From: Diaporthe sp. PMI_573
Lineage: Eukaryota; Ascomycota; Sordariomycetes; Diaporthales; Diaporthaceae
DNA: 64,000 nucleotides
Direction of reading: 5' to 3'
Assembly (NCBI GenBank): GCA_021399435.1
Contig: JAJTUP010000017.1
Span: 310,001-374,000 of the forward strand
Shown: positions 32,711-43,109 of the stretch, in pieces
Layout: each line of letters opens with the position of its first letter
Numbering within the stretch: position 1 is the stretch's first letter
Position numbers and translations under genes: made by a program
The notes under the pieces: model-generated
The model's database searches: none
Seen by the model: the letters and a program-made list of their open reading frames with translations, nothing else
Told to the model about the DNA's origin: nothing

Positions 32711-34084
32711 ATGACAGACTCTACCTCTTCCGCCCCCGGCAGGAGCTGGGTCCCACCGGTCCCAGGGCCCCTCCAGCGCCTGTTCGACGCGGTGCCCCTC
32801 GTCACCTACGGCCCCAACCAGCTGCCCTGCCGATCGCCAGGTGCCTCCGACCTGCCCACCCTCCACGTCTTCATCACCGACCACGATGCCGCACGCGGCG
32901 CCCCGAGCTATAACCCATCGTGTCTCAAGTGGCAGGTCAGTCTCCGGCCTCACAAACCTCCCAGTCTCGTCATTTTGGGCCGTGGCTAGCTACTCCGGAG
33001 CTCCACCCGCCGGCCACTCCGATCCCTGCCCCTCCCATTCTCACTCACCATATCTGCCTGCCTGAGAATCACCACCGAGATCCTACACCATCACCGCAAC
33101 CTCTAGCTGACCACAGACACCTCACAGACCTTCCTCCGAATAGCCGGCGTCAAGTTCCACCTCCGCCCCTCAACAAACCACGCCTCCCCAACCGGCGCCC
33201 TCCCATTCCTCCTCCCGCCATTATCCACAATCACTCCCACGACGACGACGACGACTACAACAACAAGCACAGACAAATATGCCCGACTAGACGGCAGGGC
33301 CACCAGGCCCATCCCCTCCTCAAGGCTAGAAGCCTACGCGGCCCAGCACGGCGCCCTGCCCCCGCCCACAGTGACAAGCCAGGCGCCCACGCCGCAGCTA
33401 CAGTCCCAGGCCCGCCGCCGCCAGGCCTACCAGTCCCTCCTCGACGGGGCCCTGCGCACGGCCTGGCTGTATTCCCTATATTTGTCCCCGCCCAACGAAC
33501 CCCTTCTCCGCCGCTGGTACGTCGACCCCACCTCGCGCTCCCAGCTCGTCCGCGACGCCCTGCTGCGCCGCGTGCGCGCCGTCGCCAGGGAGGAGGTCGC
33601 CAAGTCCGCCGAGGGGACCAGCACCGCCACCGCAGGCAATGGAGAGGGGTGGAAGCTCTCGGGCAACGTGGGCGACCTGCTCTCCTGGGCCCTGGCTGGG
33701 ACACCGGCCATCGACCCGGACCGCATATACGCCGACGCACGCCGCGCCTTGGCCGCACTCGAGACGCTGCTCTACCCCGGTGCCGAGGGGGAGGCTGACC
33801 AGCAGCAGCCGGGCGGCGGGGGCTGGTTCTTTGGCGCGCCGAACCCGACGCTGTTCGACACCGCTGTGTTTAGCTATGTCTATTTGATATTGTACGGCGC
33901 GCGGGCGTCTTCTGATGGTGGTGCTGGCGGCGGTGGGGGAGAAAAAGACGGCGAAACGTGGGGCGACGACACCCTCCGCCGCATCGTGCTGGAGTGTCCG
34001 CGGCTCGTCGCTCACGCGCGGAGGATCCTTGACTTGTGCTGGGGGGATCTCGATGATGGCGGGTGGGTGTCGCTAAACCACTAG
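32711..34084 (+). CDS. sam35: Sam35/metaxin-like mitochondrial sorting and assembly subunit (2 exons, 393 aa)
   Basis: A metaxin-fold (GST-like) protein corresponding to Sam35/Tob38. Sam35 recognises beta-barrel precursors in the SAM complex on the cytosolic face of the mitochondrial outer membrane. Exon 1 is 32711-32935, the intron 32936-33127 (192 nt, GTCAGT...ACAG) and exon 2 33128-34084. The N-terminal thioredoxin-like half contains YNPSCLKWQ joined by splicing to TFLRIAGVKFHLRPS, then SPTGALPFLLPP. The C-terminal helical half has the WFFGAPNPTLFDTAVFSYVYL segment typical of metaxins. No transmembrane helix is seen, as expected for Sam35. A poly-Thr stretch from an ACG/ACA run (about 33235-33268) and Gly-rich inserts lengthen the protein. 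Confidence 0.85.
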
Positions 34085-35132
34085 CGGGCACGAGGGGCGT
34101 GCTATGATCCTCTCCATAAAGTCATATCCCGGAAGTGGTGGCCGCACTGGAGCGGTTTCAGAGCGACAATGGCTATTCTATGGTGGTTTCTGGCCACTAC
34201 TTGGGAGATATGGCATTTGTTGCTCGGAATATTCCCATCGAACACCTCTCCAACGGGCGGATCTGCCCATCTTCGCAAGGCTGGAGTTGCTCCCAGGCCG
34301 CGAGGGCCCAATCCAGGACGTGGGCATGTATATTGTTCCTGCCGCTGCCCAGCTCAGTCACCGTACCAATGGCGGACGGTTGGCCCTCATGCAGACCATG
34401 TGTGGTTGAGCATCTTTCACAAACACCACTCTGTACCACGTCGAAAGATGGACAGATATATAGATAGACAGACTGGTAGTCAGATACCCAAACTTTCCAA
34501 AAAGAGAAAAAAAAATCTATAAATGTATGCTGGGAAGAACCTTCGTCGATAAACCAGTGTCTCCCGTCCCTCAACCCACTTCCTCCAGGTCCTTAAAACA
34601 TTCAGATACCCATAGAATAAAGCGTAGGCCCGTGACGAGATACATGCTCTTTCAACCTGCATTGTTCAGACGCACCTACCTGTCGCGCTTGAAAATTTTC
34701 CCCGATATTCACCGTCTCTGCGTAAACCTTGTGGTGTACATCGGTAGGGTACACGTCCGTCTCTTACGCAAGACATTCCTGTTGAGGGAACAACAAGAGA
34801 GGGCTTAAACACGCACAAGCGCCCAGAGACATAATCTACTACTGTACATCAGGTCTTGATAGTATATTAATATAACTTCTCTTTTTTTTGTCCGTTTCTG
34901 TTGCTGTTTCCTTTTCTCTTTCCAGTTCCTACCCATCCTCTCCCGCCTAGTCTATCACCAATGACGCCGTCACACAAAACGACCCGCCATTCGGACCCGT
35001 GCCCTCCCCCCAATTATACATAAGATGCATGTGAGCCTCACATCTAAAGCCGTGAAACCAACCCATTCACTCCATCCAATCCATCCATCCAGTCTTGCCT
35101 TGCCTCTCATCATCCTCATCCCTAACTCACAC

Positions 35133-35175
35133 CCATCCATCCATCCATCCATCCATCCATCCATCCATCCATCCA
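35133..35175. repeat. (CCAT)n tetranucleotide microsatellite
   Basis: About eleven uninterrupted CCAT units. Shorter CCAT clusters occur just upstream at about 35074-35092. Confidence 0.9.
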
Positions 35176-35643
35176 GTCTTGCCTCGCCTTGCCTCCCACC
35201 ATCATCCCTCCCTCCCTCACTCACACCAACCCTACTCAACTCATTCCCACACCCTCCCAACCTCACTCATCACGAACCAAGCGCCATGATGCCTTCCGCA
35301 ATTGCACACCAAGGATGATAAAGTGGGGTGGATGTTTGTACGTGTGAGACAGAGCCACGTAAACGCCCTACCTCACCAAACATATCGACGAGAAGAGAAA
35401 TGAAGAAACAACCGAGAGAAATGTAATAGCCTCGAATCCAGCGGTGCAAAAGTGGGAGCCCAAACAGCCGCCCCATGCAATCCAGCCCAATGCCAGGAGC
35501 TTCATGCCAAGTCGAGTTGAGTCGAGCCGAGCCAGCCTCACACAAAATGAAGAAAAATTGAAAGATTCAGAGCGAGGGGAGAGAGACAAAAGCCAGTAGA
35601 GAGAGGTTTCTTCCAACGAGAAAAAAGAGGCAAGGATATTTAA

Positions 35644-35658
35644 CCCCCCCCCCCCCGC
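35644..35658. repeat. poly-C tract (15 nt)
   Basis: A homopolymer of 15 C between AT-rich sequences. Its length is prone to assembly error. Confidence 0.85.
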
Positions 35659-36771
35659 TATACCTACCTAACCTTGGAACCGACCAGACAAAGACCAACG
35701 AAAGAATGAGACCAGGACAACACCGCCGTGCCGTGTTGCGAAACCCGCATCTCAACTCTCTCTCTTTCCCCCCTTTCTTTACCAGAGAGAGCCCCCCAAG
35801 GACTCCTCACAATCAATCAGTCAGTCAATCATTCCATCTGGCCGAGTCTTCTGATCCTCCCATGCCCCTCCCGTCTTCTCATTCTCTTCCCCTTCTCATC
35901 GCTGGTATCCTGCCTCTCTCTCTCTGTGAGCAAAACCATCCAGCTTCATTCCCAGTCATAGTCCCTGCTGCTGCTGCTGCTGCGTAATCTCCTGCTTCTC
36001 GAGAATGCCTGGGGTTTGGATATGAAACAAAAAAACATATGTATTTACTGTTACTGCAGTCGCTGCAGCTGTCGCTTGTCGGTACTTGTTTGGTGGGTGC
36101 GCACACCTCTTCCTCCCGGTGCCCATGACCTCATAATTCCACCCACCGCCTGGAGTACACCAACAAAAACGACAAAACATGAAGATACCAAGGCGTTCGA
36201 ATAAGCTAAAGAAGCCGGAAAAGACGCGCGGCTATCTCTCCCAGCGTAGCGTGACCGACTTGGCAGATTGGGGCAACAAACCTTGATGGATTCTATCAAA
36301 ACTCCGTGGGTGGAGGACTATGCCTTGCCTTGCCCATGCTGGAAAGAAAGAAAAGCAACAAAAAAACCCCGCTGTAAGAACTGTCGAGGAGACACCCGAC
36401 GCCTGTGGGCTGGTTCGCCGACTGCCGCGTCGCTCTCAACCCACCAAGAATCACGGGAAAGTATGCCAGCCCGACATCGTCAGCACGCTCTAGTTCGGAG
36501 CCTCAGCAGCATCCCCTTATCACGTACTCGAATTGGGTGTGAACTCCGGCGCGGTAGGGTCGGGTGTCCACCTGGGGGGACCGCCACTGGGAGAGCCGAC
36601 TCCTCCGGTGCTCTGTTGTGAAGAAGAGTTTTCCCGCGGATACAACGTGTCAGTGGTGCAATCCGTTTCGTCCTTGTCAGGGGTGTCGCGGGGTGGAATC
36701 GGCCTCTCGAGGGCCGCCGAGGACCGGGCGAGCAAAAGGTATAAGTCGCCATCTTGGTCGCAACGTTTCCC

Positions 36772-39700
36772 CTAGAACCCTTGCCTAGGCGCATCGATCT
36801 CGTCGATGACGTTCTGCAGGGTGACAAATGCGCCCGGCCCGCCCGTCTCTGCTAGGTCGTCTAGGAGCACTGAGGTCTGCGCGTACATGTTTTCTAATGC
36901 TGCGCGGGATGACTTGCCGAGAGATTCTATGAGAAATTGTAATGTCAGCTGTAGCTGTTCATTCCCAATCAACACACCCCATTTTCACTCTTCTTTTTTC
37001 TTTGTTGTCTCACTGAAGACATGAGAGCAAGTGGAATAGACATGAAGCAAGGAAGACTCACGCAATATGGCAGAATTAAGCTCCTCGGCGACGGCGACCC
37101 GGCCCTTGCGGTCCAGCAGGTGTGCGACCTTGGGCTCCTTAAGCGGATTCGGGTACGCCATCAGGCCGAAGATCTCGTTGAGCGCCGCGTGCACCTCCCG
37201 TCGCTCGTCGCCCTGGTACTCGTCCTGCAGCGTCTGTCCGTAGAGCAGCGCGTCCTCTGTGAGATCCTGCTGGCCCTGCGCACCGTCCAAGTCCTCCATA
37301 TCCTCGTCGAGCTCCATGTCCTCGACGGCCGGAGGCTGGCTATGGCCGTTGTTGCCAGAGATGTTGGCGGTGGCATGGTTGCCCTTAGGGCCACCCGCGC
37401 CCACGAGGTTCGTCTCGGCCTCTCGTCGGATCATCTCGATGAACTTGCGGCACCGGAGGCGGAAATGAACCTGCTCGTTCGCTTCAAGTACCTTGGGGTA
37501 AGATTTCTTGGTATGTGCAAGTGCCTTGTCGATGTCGCCCTCCAAGATGGCTCGACGAATACCTAGTAGCAGTAAGCAAACGAACCGCTGCTGAATGCTC
37601 TCAAGCGGATCGAAACTCACTTTGTCGATTGTTGGCATCTTCGTCATCTTTTATGTCGACGCCGGGTATCTCCTTGTTGGGATCTAAACAGAGAGATTGC
37701 TTTTCGGATTGTATTTCTTGGGCGAAAGCTCGTGCCGTATCCACGTAGCCGTCATGTTGTAAAAATTGCAGAACCTGTAGTCATGTTAGCCGTAGCCCCC
37801 AGCTGCCCGGGGTTTCATGGCGTACCAATTGCTGGACGAGCTCCGTCTCGCTGAGTGGCGGGGCGAGTTTGGTGGTATCTGCTTGCTCGATTTCCTTTTC
37901 AAGCTGTCTGATCTCCTTCTGTAAAACCAGTTAGCACTTGTCTTCTTCCAACAAATGACCAAATGAAGAACCCAGCCACGATTCGCCCAGTATGGATCAG
38001 CCACGCGGCTCATGATTGTACGAAGGTCCGTGGTGGCCACTTCGGTTGAGCCACGGAACGATTCCATAGGCCTTGAGTCCTGCGGAGGGGTGTATCGGGT
38101 TGAGAACCAGACCGGCCGGTCACGATCAGGCTCTGAATGCGGGTAACGCGGTCGAAGGAACTCGCCCAAGGAGTCGTGGGAGTCGTCACCGGACACCCCA
38201 GAAGCAGAGGCCGGATAACGTCGCCACGCCCTCTGATCATGCTGCCAAATTGGATCACAAAAAGTATCGAGAAGCCACAGAGGCAAACCATTGTGCTCGG
38301 CGCCACTCATGTTGTAAAGAATGCAGGCCAAGAAATGAGACAGTGTGTAGTGTGCATGCAAAGCAAATAACCGGGGATATAAGAAAACGAAAGTGATTGG
38401 GGCTTGGCTGAACATGCCTTCATGACTGAATCAATGTCGAACATGAACGGTGCCTGGCCGAAGTTGACACGAACATGCTCTCCGGTCTTTTTGAGCCCAA
38501 CAGAGGGGTACAGCTTTCCCTTGACTTCGCGGAAGGCGATACCTGGGTTAAGAGTCAACAGAGTCAGCATGCGTGGGCAGGTAGGACCGGGGGGCAAACC
38601 AACTCGTGGCTGCTTTCCCTTCTCCTTATCAAACTTACCAAGGTAATGGCCATTTTTCGTGAAGAAGGCGGTCCCTGTCCTGAAGTTGACACCGCAGCCG
38701 ATGACATCGCCGTATCCGAAGGTAGGACCGTATTGCTTGCCCACGTTCTGCGCTTGGAAACAGTGACCGTCGTCGCCGTGGTAACCCCAGGACTCGGGTT
38801 CCCATCCGGGTGCTCGATTTAATGATGCTGATTTACTTGAGAAGCCGACGCCGATCAAAGTGCTGTGATGAGTCCTGTCAGAAATCGTTCTCTTCCCGAT
38901 CTCTGGACATCCGCGCCCTCGAGTCTCTGGGTCCTGCGCCTCGTCCCAGTGTCATATGTGGTGTTATGCTACGTGTGTTTGTGTGTCTGTGTGTGAGGAG
39001 TGCGGTGGTGGTTCGAAATGTAGACCTACTCGTTATGTTTCCTGCCCAGTATCGTGACCTCATAGTAGTAAAGTCCGCACCTGGCGGGCATGGGCTGGTC
39101 AGCGCGGATTGCTCTCGCCTCGTGGTCTCTCTCGTTGGGATCCCTAGGCCCCGTATATTTGACCTCCAGGCCATCCGACAAGACATCGAGGCCGGTCGCC
39201 CTGTCCTCCTTGACGGCGCTCCACCGCGAGGGTAGTGAATCTACCACGTCGTCGTCCTCGTGCGGTGGTGTCCGCTCGATCACGTCGCGTGCGATGCCCA
39301 GGTACGGTTGCTGCTGTTGTGTCGCCGGTTTGTCACTCGGCAGGCTAGTCCCGTTCTTTTCTTGCGAATCATGCCTCTGCCTCTGGACCAGCGTCCTCTG
39401 GTAGGTCTGCTGCTCCAACCTCGCCAGGTAGTGCGAGCCCTGCAGGTACGAGGGCCTGGGGATGCTGCTTGGTCTGGCGCCGCCGCCGGCAGCGGTGGGG
39501 CTCGCGCTGCCGGCGGCCAGGATGTCGACGGGAGGGAGGCTGTCGAGGGGCGTCCGGCTCATGAACATCTCGAATGCTCGCGAGAAGTGTGGCAGTTGTT
39601 GCGTTTGGGATCTCGAGGGGTAGAGAGCACCGGAGGCTCCTCGGTCCAGGGTCGAGCCGTTTTGCGTCATAGCGGCTGTGCTCTCGTGGTCTCTGTCGTT

Positions 39701-39916
39701 GGAGTGATAGTGGGTGTCCCAAACTCCGTCGACGGGGTTCAGGATGTGGCTGAAGGAGGCTGGCCCCGTGCGAGTGCTCCCGTGTGTTGCTGAGGAAGCT
39801 CGAGGGCTCGTGGCGGCTACAGATGCATGCGAGGAGCGAGGGTAGAGGGGAGCTGGCAGGAAGCTGCTTTGTCGGGTGTTCTGGGGGTTTGGCGAGTTAT
39901 GGAACGGGCTGGTCAT
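36772..39916 (-). CDS. gid1: RanBPM/Gid1 (Vid30) SPRY-LisH-CTLH-CRA protein (7 exons, 712 aa)
   Basis: Scaffold subunit of the GID/CTLH E3 ubiquitin ligase, which degrades gluconeogenic enzymes in yeast. Exons are 39916-39030, 38862-38639, 38542-38418, 37918-37826, 37774-37621, 37562-37062 and 36926-36772; every junction keeps frame. A disordered N-terminus (about 1-230) precedes the SPRY domain (YYYEVTILGRKHN, LIGVGFSSK, GDVIGCGVNF, FFTKNGHYLGIAFREVKG, LYPSVGL). LisH follows (ETELVQQLVLQFLQHDGYVDTARAF), then CTLH (IRRAILEGDIDKALAH) and the CRA region ending at 36772. The third intron (38417-37919, 499 nt) needs a GC donor (AAG|GCATGT) and has a long open stretch, so an extra exon there is possible. 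The remaining introns are 51-167 nt. Confidence 0.88.
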
Positions 39917-42205
39917 ATCTGCCCCAGTGTGGTCCGGCGTGGAGTCGCTCGTGGTTGTGGTTGTGTCGGGGGACTCGAAGGGGAGGGCGTTGGGGGGGGG
40001 GTTATTGCGAGGAAGGAGATGAAGTCAGTCCAATCCCAAGTCGAAGGTCGGCTCGGGATGGCTCGGTGGCTGGAGCTTGCTCAAGGTCACCTGGTCGAGA
40101 CAGTCACTGCGGAAAGCTTGTTGGGAGCCGCAGGTGGTCAGTCTGCTTCCTGGCAGCCGGCAGCGACGATATGAACAGCAACGAGGGCAGACTGTGGCAA
40201 CGTGTCTGAAGACTGCTGTGAAATCATCCGAATCGCAGACGACCTGACGGGGGTGGATGAGGCACCTGGAGCTACTACTGGAGACGCGAACTCTAGTGTC
40301 ACCTTACTGCCAGCGGGTGAGGGGCTGACCAGACTTGACGGCCGCATAAAACTCGACAGGGTTTGAGATATTGTTGTCTTCACAGATTAGGAGCAGCAAG
40401 ATCTTTTCTTTTCTTTTTTCTTTTTGCAGGACACGATGGGTTGAGAGAGAGAGACAGAAACGACGAGAGATGTGGCCAGGCCTGCGCCTGTGATGGGTGC
40501 CCGAGATGCTTGGTCGTCTTCCCGCACGAGATCTCACTAGTGATGTCGTCAGTGGCATGTTCTGCGGAGTAATCCAGCTGCAGTGTACAGGCCGGAGCGC
40601 ACTCTCTACACACGCATTGGACCACCGGTGCCGGCAACACGCCCAGGCAGGGCAGGGGTGGGGGAATGGGGGAGGATCTTCGGATAAGTCTCAGGGGGCC
40701 AGAGCACTGATTATGCCCTGGCTCCAGATGCCTCAGTACATTCGACTGAAGACATATCATATCGTCAAGCAGACATTCAATAGTGGTCGTCGTACGAGAC
40801 AGAAGGAGATCAGGGTTGAACCTTTTTTTTTTCTCTCTCTGTCTACTAGAAACCAAGTCACATATTAAATACATAACAGAATGGTGTCAGGTACCTTGCA
40901 CCTGCAAATCAAGCAGGCTCCTTATCACATGGCATTCCTGTACTTGACCACACGTCGACGGTGGGTGGACTTGGAGTCGCCCAAGTCCAACTAACTCGTC
41001 CAAGCACCCGAACCAACCATGTGATACCCCTCAGAATAAGAAAGGAACCAAAATGCACCGTTTCCGCTTGTTTTTCTTGATTACTATTGCTTTGTGTAAA
41101 CGTGTCACCGCATCTGTGCCTCTTTCAGCTCCATGCCTCCCTGCAGCCATGGTCTAAAGCCTCACATGACCAGAATGCTCCGTCAACGGTGATGACCATG
41201 GTGATGGTGGTGGTTGTTGCTGCCCAATCTGCGGGAGACAGCTGCAAATATGTCGAAAAGGTGGTTCTCTCTGCCACTACCCTGGGCAGAACCAACAAAT
41301 AGCTCAACAGGGTTTTCATGAATACATCCATCGCCTTTGCCCAGGTGACTTGCCCGCAGCGTGCCATTGGTGGCCGAATGCTGCCCATCCGGTTGTCTTG
41401 GTAGGGCAGAGAGCTGATTCTATAGCTTCCCGGGCTTGCTTGGGCGAGGGGGAATGGACGAGGCTGGAATGCATCTATCCTTCCGATGTGTCCCGGAAGG
41501 AAAACAGCCCTGGCTGCGTTGTACAAGGAGGCTTCAACACTGGGCTGGGCAAGCTTCTCAGACACCGTGCCTGACCTTGTTGCTGGAGGAACTGCGCAGA
41601 ACGGTCCAGAAGCATACAGCGCCCTCGGTGATCATTGCTTACAAGCGTGGCCGAGCGATTAAGCCCGATAATAGACAAGTAGTCACAGGAGACGGTGAAA
41701 TAGGGACAGGAACCAGGTCGAGTAATACCGATATTTGACTTTAATCCAGTCAAGAATCTACCGCAGAATAAAAACTCGTCCGTTCAGTTAAACGCCGCCC
41801 GACATGCCATTTTGTCCACAATTCCATAATGAAGGAACCCAAACGAGGGCCCGAGCCTTGGTATCTCCCCTTAAGACAAACCAGCTTTATCTTCCATTGC
41901 ACATGAAAAGAAACCCCTGGAACCGGTTTTTCCGTTGACCCTTTCCTTCCCCTCCCTGGAACGCCTTGATGACTATATGATCGCAGAAGTAAAAATAAGT
42001 TGTACACACGCGCTGGGTGTGAGAAACGTCAACGCCTTTAGTTTTGGTTGTCTGTTTCTTTGGCGTGCTGAATCTTGAGAGCGACCTCTCTAATCAAGTA
42101 CCTGTAAGCACCTGCTGCAGCCGACCTCGCTTCTTCAGGTGGGCCTGTAAGGATCAAGTGTTGTTCCATGGGGTTTAATCCTAACTGGTCCAGCGCCGGG
42201 GATGT
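39917..42205. other. 2.3 kb intergenic, no protein gene recognised
   Basis: Contains the Gid1 promoter (right of 39916) and the 3' flank of the Ies4 gene. Short frames only. A tRNA-like A-box sequence lies at 41646-41664 (see findings). Confidence 0.5.
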
Positions 42206-43109
42206 CTAGGCGCCCGCCAAGATGGACATCGGCGCAGGCGAGCTGGCCTGGACGCTGGGCAGGCTCTGCATCTCGACGTCGGCGCCCGAGGTGCTGTTGT
42301 TCTCGCTCTTGCCGCCCGCGTTGCCGACCCCGTTCACCTTGTTCTCCTTGCTGCTGCTGCCGTCGGCCGAGGCGGGCGTCGAGGTGGGCACGCCGTTCTC
42401 GTCCGGGGTGGACTCGTCGGCCGGCTGGGGCTTGGGCGGGGCGGTCCACCTATTGATCTGCCACTGCACGCCCGTGAAGGTCTTGAGCTGGAAGTTGCCC
42501 CTGGTCCACTTGCGGCAGGGCTTGCCGCTGCGGTCGAGGGCGCGCAGGCCGGCGTTGATAGCGCCCTGGTTGGCCTTGGGGCCGAGTCGGTGGGCTGCGG
42601 CTCGGGGCTCGACGGTGCCGTCGTCGCTGGGTAGGAGAATGTTAGTGTAAATTCTTGCACGTAAGGTTCGGTCAAGTCCCGTAGGGTACATACTTGACTT
42701 TTCTCCTCTTGGGACCTGGCTTGCCCCGGACCTTTGGCGGAGCGTCGCCATTAGCTGCAGCCGCAGATCTCTTGACACCCTTCTTCTTAGGACCTTGGCC
42801 ATCGCCGGGTGGTCCCATGACTGGCGGAGCAGGAGTGCCACCGTTGCCGGGAGTCGCAGGGTTGGAGTCGGAGGCGTTGTCGGGGATGGCAGCAGCGCCG
42901 TTAGGCTGCGGCGTGGAGACGGACGGCGAGTCGTTGGAATCCTTCATCGGGGTGTCCTCCTTGGCGGCGTCGGAAGCTGCTGGGTCGAGGATGGCTCGCA
43001 GCCCGTCGGGCGAGACCTTGAGGGTGATGACCTTGGAGGCGGCAGAGGTGGTGCTCGCGGAAGACTTGCGTCGGTCCTTTGCAGGAGTAGACTTGCTTGA
43101 TGGTGCCAT
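42206..43109 (-). CDS. ies4: INO80 chromatin-remodelling complex subunit Ies4-like (2 exons, 278 aa)
   Basis: A nuclear accessory subunit of the INO80 remodeller, implicated in the DNA-damage checkpoint in yeast. Exon 1 is 43109-42694, the intron 42693-42627 (GTATGT...CCAG) and exon 2 42626-42206. Recognition rests on the Ser/Thr/Lys-rich N-terminus followed by VITLKVSPDGLRAILD. The basic KVRGKPGPKRRKV precedes the splice, and LGPKANQGAINAGLRALDRSGKPCRKW with FTGVQWQINRW follow it. These order as in fungal Ies4. The rest is low-complexity Pro/Ser/Thr sequence. The start ATG at 43109 begins the conserved N-terminus. Confidence 0.8.

Larger units (their letters stand above)
34085..36771. other. 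2.7 kb intergenic, microsatellite-rich
   Basis: Lies between the convergent ends of the SAM35 and Gid1 genes. It holds a CCAT tetranucleotide repeat (35133-35175), a run of 15 C (35644-35658), a short GCT run near 35968-35984 and pyrimidine tracts. No coding sequence is recognised. Confidence 0.6.

Noticed and set aside
32920..33798. 292-codon frame overlapping SAM35
   Set aside because: It lies in another frame of the SAM35 exon and intron and is Pro/Arg-rich. The metaxin frame explains the DNA.
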